Shown here: positions 59,861 to 61,906 of the stretch, one piece after another
Position numbering within the stretch: the first letter of the stretch is position 1
Layout of the letters: every line of letters starts with the position of its first letter
Origin: Minwuia thermotolerans
GTDB taxonomy: Bacteria > Pseudomonadota > Alphaproteobacteria > Minwuiales > Minwuiaceae
Reading direction: 5' to 3'
Assembly: GCF_002924445.1 (NCBI RefSeq)
Contig: NZ_PIGG01000061.1
Span: forward strand, 1-61,906
DNA length: 61,906 bases
The notes under the pieces: model-generated
What the model was told of the DNA's origin: nothing
The model's database searches: none
The model's input: the letters and a program-made list of their open reading frames with translations, nothing else
Program-made: the position numbers and the translations under genes

Positions 59861-60646
59861 GTGGATACCATGCAGATCTACATCTCGTTGCTGATCAACG
59901 GGCTTTCGCTCGGCTGCATCTACGGCCTGATCGCGCTCGGCTTCGTGCTGATCTACAAGGCGACGGAAGTGGTCAACTTCGCCCAGGGCGACCTGATGAT
60001 GGTCGGCGCGTTCATCGCCTTCGGCCTGATCGGCGTGCTCGGGCTGAACTACTGGCTCGGCTTCCTGCTGACCATCGCCGTGATGATCGTGTTCGGGTTC
60101 TTCCTGGACATCGTGGTCATCCGCCGGCTGATCGGCCAGCCGCAGTTCTCCATCGTCATGGCGACGATCGGCATCGGCTACGTGCTGCGCTTCGTCATGC
60201 CCTACGCCTACAATGTCGAGCAGATCGCCTTCCTGACGCCGTTCACCGGCAAGGCGATGCAGGTCGCCAGCGTGACGCTGGACGTCGGCAAGCTGGCGGC
60301 CATGGGCGGAACCCTGGTGCTGTGCGCGGCGCTCTATTTCTTCTTCCAGCGCACCCGGGTCGGCGTCGCCATGCAGGCGGCCTCGCAGAACCAGCTCGCC
60401 GCCTACTACATGGGCATCCCGGTGGCGATGATCTTCTCGCTGATCTGGGGCATCTCCACCGGCGTGGCGGGGATCACCGGCGTCATGATGATGCCCATCG
60501 CCAACGTCATGGATCCCTCGATCGGCTTCATCGCCATCAAGGCCTTCGCCGGCGCGGTCGTGGGCGGCTTCGGCTCGATCCCGGGCGCCCTGGTCGGCGG
60601 CATCATCATCGGCATGGTGGAGCAGTTCTCGGACTATCTCCTCTGA
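59861..60646 (+). CDS. livH: Branched-chain-type ABC permease (LivH-like), 3' end cut off by an IS
   Basis: The GTG start at 59861 follows GGGGAGG by 10 bases. An ATG three codons on is possible. The 261 residues hold the LivH hallmark GFVLIYKATEVVNFAQGDLM and the coupling loop RTRVGVAMQAASQNQLAAYY, then stop at EQFSDYLL. Full-length LivH proteins, such as that at 9754-10677, continue for about 40 to 50 residues with a last membrane helix ending RPEGLF. The missing end is replaced by the inserted element, whose first three bases form the TGA stop. The product is probably unstable or inactive, and the rest of its operon, if any, lies beyond the element. Confidence 0.85.
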   Translation: MDTMQIYISLLINGLSLGCIYGLIALGFVLIYKATEVVNFAQGDLMMVGAFIAFGLIGVLGLNYWLGFLLTIAVMIVFGFFLDIVVIRRLIGQPQFSIVMATIGIGYVLRFVMPYAYNVEQIAFLTPFTGKAMQVASVTLDVGKLAAMGGTLVLCAALYFFFQRTRVGVAMQAASQNQLAAYYMGIPVAMIFSLIWGISTGVAGITGVMMMPIANVMDPSIGFIAIKAFAGAVVGGFGSIPGALVGGIIIGMVEQFSDYLL

Positions 60647-60668
60647 GCCTCCCCCATTGAATTGGTCC
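60644..60668 (+). repeat. Left inverted repeat of the IS
   Basis: 25 bases from TGAGCCTCCCCCA to TTGGTCC match the right end in reverse, with a few mismatches and one extra A. Its first TGA is also the livH stop. Confidence 0.85.
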
Positions 60669-60700
60669 ATCCTGATGTTTTGGAACAAGGAGGATCAAAG

Positions 60701-60979
60701 ATGGCAAGGAAGCGTCACAAGCCTGAGGAGATCGTGGGCAAGCTCCGCCAGGCGGACGTCCTGCACAGCCAGGGCATGTCGATGGCGGATGCGATCCGGC
60801 AGCTGGGTATCAGCGAAGTCACCTTCTACCGATGGCGCAGGGAATATGGCGGCATGAGCGGCGATCAGCTGCGGCGTCTGAAGGAGCTCGAGAAGGAGAA
60901 CGAGCGGCTGCGCCGGGCGGTCTCCGACCTGACCCTGGACAAGCAGATTCTGAGTGAAGCTGCGAAGGGAAACTTCTGA
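60701..60979 (+). CDS. IS3-family transposase OrfA (HTH)
   Basis: This 92-residue protein starts at ATG 60701 after AAGGAGG. It has an HTH of the HTH_Tnp_1 type (EEIVGKLRQADVLHSQGMSM, then LGISEVTFYRWRREYGGMS) and a leucine-zipper-like helix (LRRLKELEKENERLRRAVSD). It binds the inverted repeats and, fused to OrfB, forms the transposase. Alone it usually acts as a repressor. Confidence 0.93.
   Translation: MARKRHKPEEIVGKLRQADVLHSQGMSMADAIRQLGISEVTFYRWRREYGGMSGDQLRRLKELEKENERLRRAVSDLTLDKQILSEAAKGNF
60967..60973 (+). promoter_or_regulatory. -1 frameshift heptamer G GGA AAC
   Basis: The heptamer GGGAAAC is phased G GGA AAC in the orfA frame, two codons before its TGA stop. It fits the X XXY YYZ rule. 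A -1 shift places ribosomes in the open orfB frame with CTT at 60973. Confidence 0.75.
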
Positions 60980-61872
60980 GCCCCTCGCGTCGCCGACGTT
61001 GCATCGATCATGTCCGCCGGCGTCTCCGGATATCGGAGCGCCGGGCCTGCCGGGTTCTCGGCCAGCACCGCTCCACGCAGCGCCATCTCCCGCGTGGACG
61101 TGATGACGAGGCCCGGCTGGTGGCGGACATGATCGAGCTGGCCCGTCAGTATGGCCGATACGGCTATCGCCGGATCGCGGCCTTGCTTCGGGAGGCCGGC
61201 TGGCAGATCAACGACAAGCGGGTCGAGCGCCTCTGGCGGCGCGAGGGGTTGAAGGTACCGGCCCGGCAGCCGAAGAGGCGGCGGCTGTGGCTGGGCGACG
61301 GATCCTGCATGCGGCTGCGGGCAGAACGGCCCAACCATGTCTGGTCCTATGACTTCGTCCACCACCGGACACATGATGGCCGGACCTTCCGGACCTTGAA
61401 CGTGCTGGACGAGTTCACGCGCGAGAGCCTGGCGATCCGGGTTCGCCGGAAGCTCTCGTCGGTCGATGTGATCGACGTCCTGACGGACCTGTTCATTCTC
61501 CGCGGTCCACCGGCCTTCGTTCGCTCCGACAATGGCCCCGAGTTCGTCGCCGAGGCCGTGCGGCGCTGGATATCAGCGGTGGGCGCCAGAACGGCGTTCA
61601 TCGAGCCGGGGTCACCCTGGGAGAACGGCTTTATCGAGAGCTTCAATGCCCGGTTCCGGGACGAGCTGCTCGACGGGGAAATCTTCTACACGCTGAAGGA
61701 GGCGCAGGTGGTCATCGAACAATGGCGCCGTCACTACAACACGATCCGACCGCACAGCCGTCTCGGCTACCGACCACCGGCGCCGGAGGTCATCATTCCG
61801 CCAGGCTGGCCGTCAGGCTCCGCTCCGCTTCACCAGCCGGCCGGCTTGGCGGCAAAGCCGCCCATGCACTAA
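60973..61872 (+). CDS. IS3-family transposase OrfB (DDE integrase core), expressed by -1 frameshift
   Basis: About 299 residues in the frame -1 to orfA. The frame has no good start of its own until ATG 61120, so production as an OrfAB fusion is the main route. An HTH_21 region (GRYGYRRIAALLREAGWQIN) precedes the rve core with D in HVWSYDFVH, D in VRSDNGPEFVAE and E in WENGFIESFNARFRDEL. The C-terminal NTIRPHSRLGYRPPAPEV is typical of the IS407-like group. No internal stop is present. Confidence 0.92.
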   Translation, partial: LLSPSRRRRCIDHVRRRLRISERRACRVLGQHRSTQRHLPRGRDDEARLVADMIELARQYGRYGYRRIAALLREAGWQINDKRVERLWRREGLKVPARQPKRRRLWLGDGSCMRLRAERPNHVWSYDFVHHRTHDGRTFRTLNVLDEFTRESLAIRVRRKLSSVDVIDVLTDLFILRGPPAFVRSDNGPEFVAEAVRRWISAVGARTAFIEPGSPWENGFIESFNARFRDELLDGEIFYTLKEAQVVIEQWRRHYNTIRPHSRLGYRPPAPEVIIPPGWPSGSAPLHQPAGLAAKPPMH

Positions 61873-61882
61873 CATTCCACCC

Positions 61883-61906
61883 GGACCAATCGCTGGGGGC
61901 TGGTCA
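61883..61906 (-). repeat. Right inverted repeat of the IS, at the window edge
   Basis: 24 bases reading, on the minus strand, TGACCAGCCCCCA then GCGA then TTGGTCC. The final base of the window is the terminal base of the element. Confidence 0.85.

Larger units (their letters stand above)
60644..61906 (+). mobile_element. IS3-family insertion sequence, 1263 bp, complete
   Basis: The element runs from 60644 to the last base of the window. Terminal inverted repeats begin TGA and share a CCCCCA block and TTGGTCC over 24-25 bases. Two overlapping frames encode the transposase, joined by a -1 frameshift. All DDE residues are intact, so it may be active. It interrupts the livH homologue. Because the window ends at the right inverted repeat, the target-site duplication cannot be seen. 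Confidence 0.93.

Overview
The window is about 61.9 kb of GC-rich DNA packed with genes in long same-strand runs that often overlap by 1 to 8 bases. Gene content fits a free-living alphaproteobacterium, probably Rhodospirillales-like: an RNase E whose S1 domain is split by a charged insertion, a PAS_5-type protein, many CoA-thioester catabolism genes, branched-chain-type ABC transporters, and promoters of the TTGACN / TAGTGT type. No rRNA, tRNA or CRISPR array was seen. The order-level placement is inference.

Region 1 (1-16.9 kb, nearly all minus strand) looks like uptake and CoA-dependent breakdown of an aromatic acid. One operon (6103 down to 294) encodes two crotonase-fold enzymes (one PaaG-like), a PaaI thioesterase, a PaaK ligase, an MhpA-like FAD monooxygenase, a DUF2783 protein and a membrane protein. 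Upstream lie a GGDEF protein and a complete LivFGMHK-type transporter (7.3-11.9 kb), with a strong hairpin between the binding-protein gene and the permease genes. Further upstream, a tight operon encodes an SDR, a MarR regulator, an Old Yellow Enzyme carrying a fibronectin type III tail, a benzoate-CoA-ligase-type enzyme and a cupin. A near-perfect TTTAAGCTTAAA-core palindrome overlaps its predicted -10. The ring-opening oxygenases paaABCDE and boxAB are absent, so the pathway is not a standard phenylacetate or box route.

Region 2 (16.9-26.4 kb) holds a GMC oxidoreductase, xseA, an M23 peptidase, a PLP aminotransferase, an SDR, a PPP-family-like MFS transporter and a bifunctional enoyl-CoA hydratase/3-hydroxyacyl-CoA dehydrogenase. 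Region 3 (26.4-38.2 kb) is housekeeping: rne with a long predicted leader, an amiC-type amidase, mrcA (PBP1A), prfB with an intact programmed +1 frameshift site, an exported alpha/beta-hydrolase-like protein, a stand-alone biotinyl carrier protein, an ATC-hydrolase-family protein and an XRE regulator. The XRE gene is divergent from a fatty-acid desaturase that is coupled to a PhnD-like protein with no signal peptide.

Region 4 (40-53.7 kb, plus strand) is a fatty- or branched-acyl-CoA catabolic island: two acyl-CoA dehydrogenases, a DmdB-like acyl-CoA ligase, a CaiB-type CoA transferase, two crotonases, an HMG-CoA-lyase-family enzyme, a MaoC hydratase, an MmgE/PrpD protein and an ADP-forming acyl-CoA synthetase. 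Region 5 (53.7-59.7 kb, minus) holds a PAS_5 protein and a coupled operon: MBL hydrolase, sterol-desaturase-family protein, two small glycosyltransferase-like proteins and an orphan molybdenum-hydroxylase large subunit.

At the right end a second livH-type permease gene is cut by an IS3-family element (60644-61906). The element's outermost TGA supplies the permease stop codon, and its right inverted repeat ends exactly at the last base of the window. Intergenic gaps at 26.4, 43.9 and 46.6 kb carry REP-like hairpin repeats.
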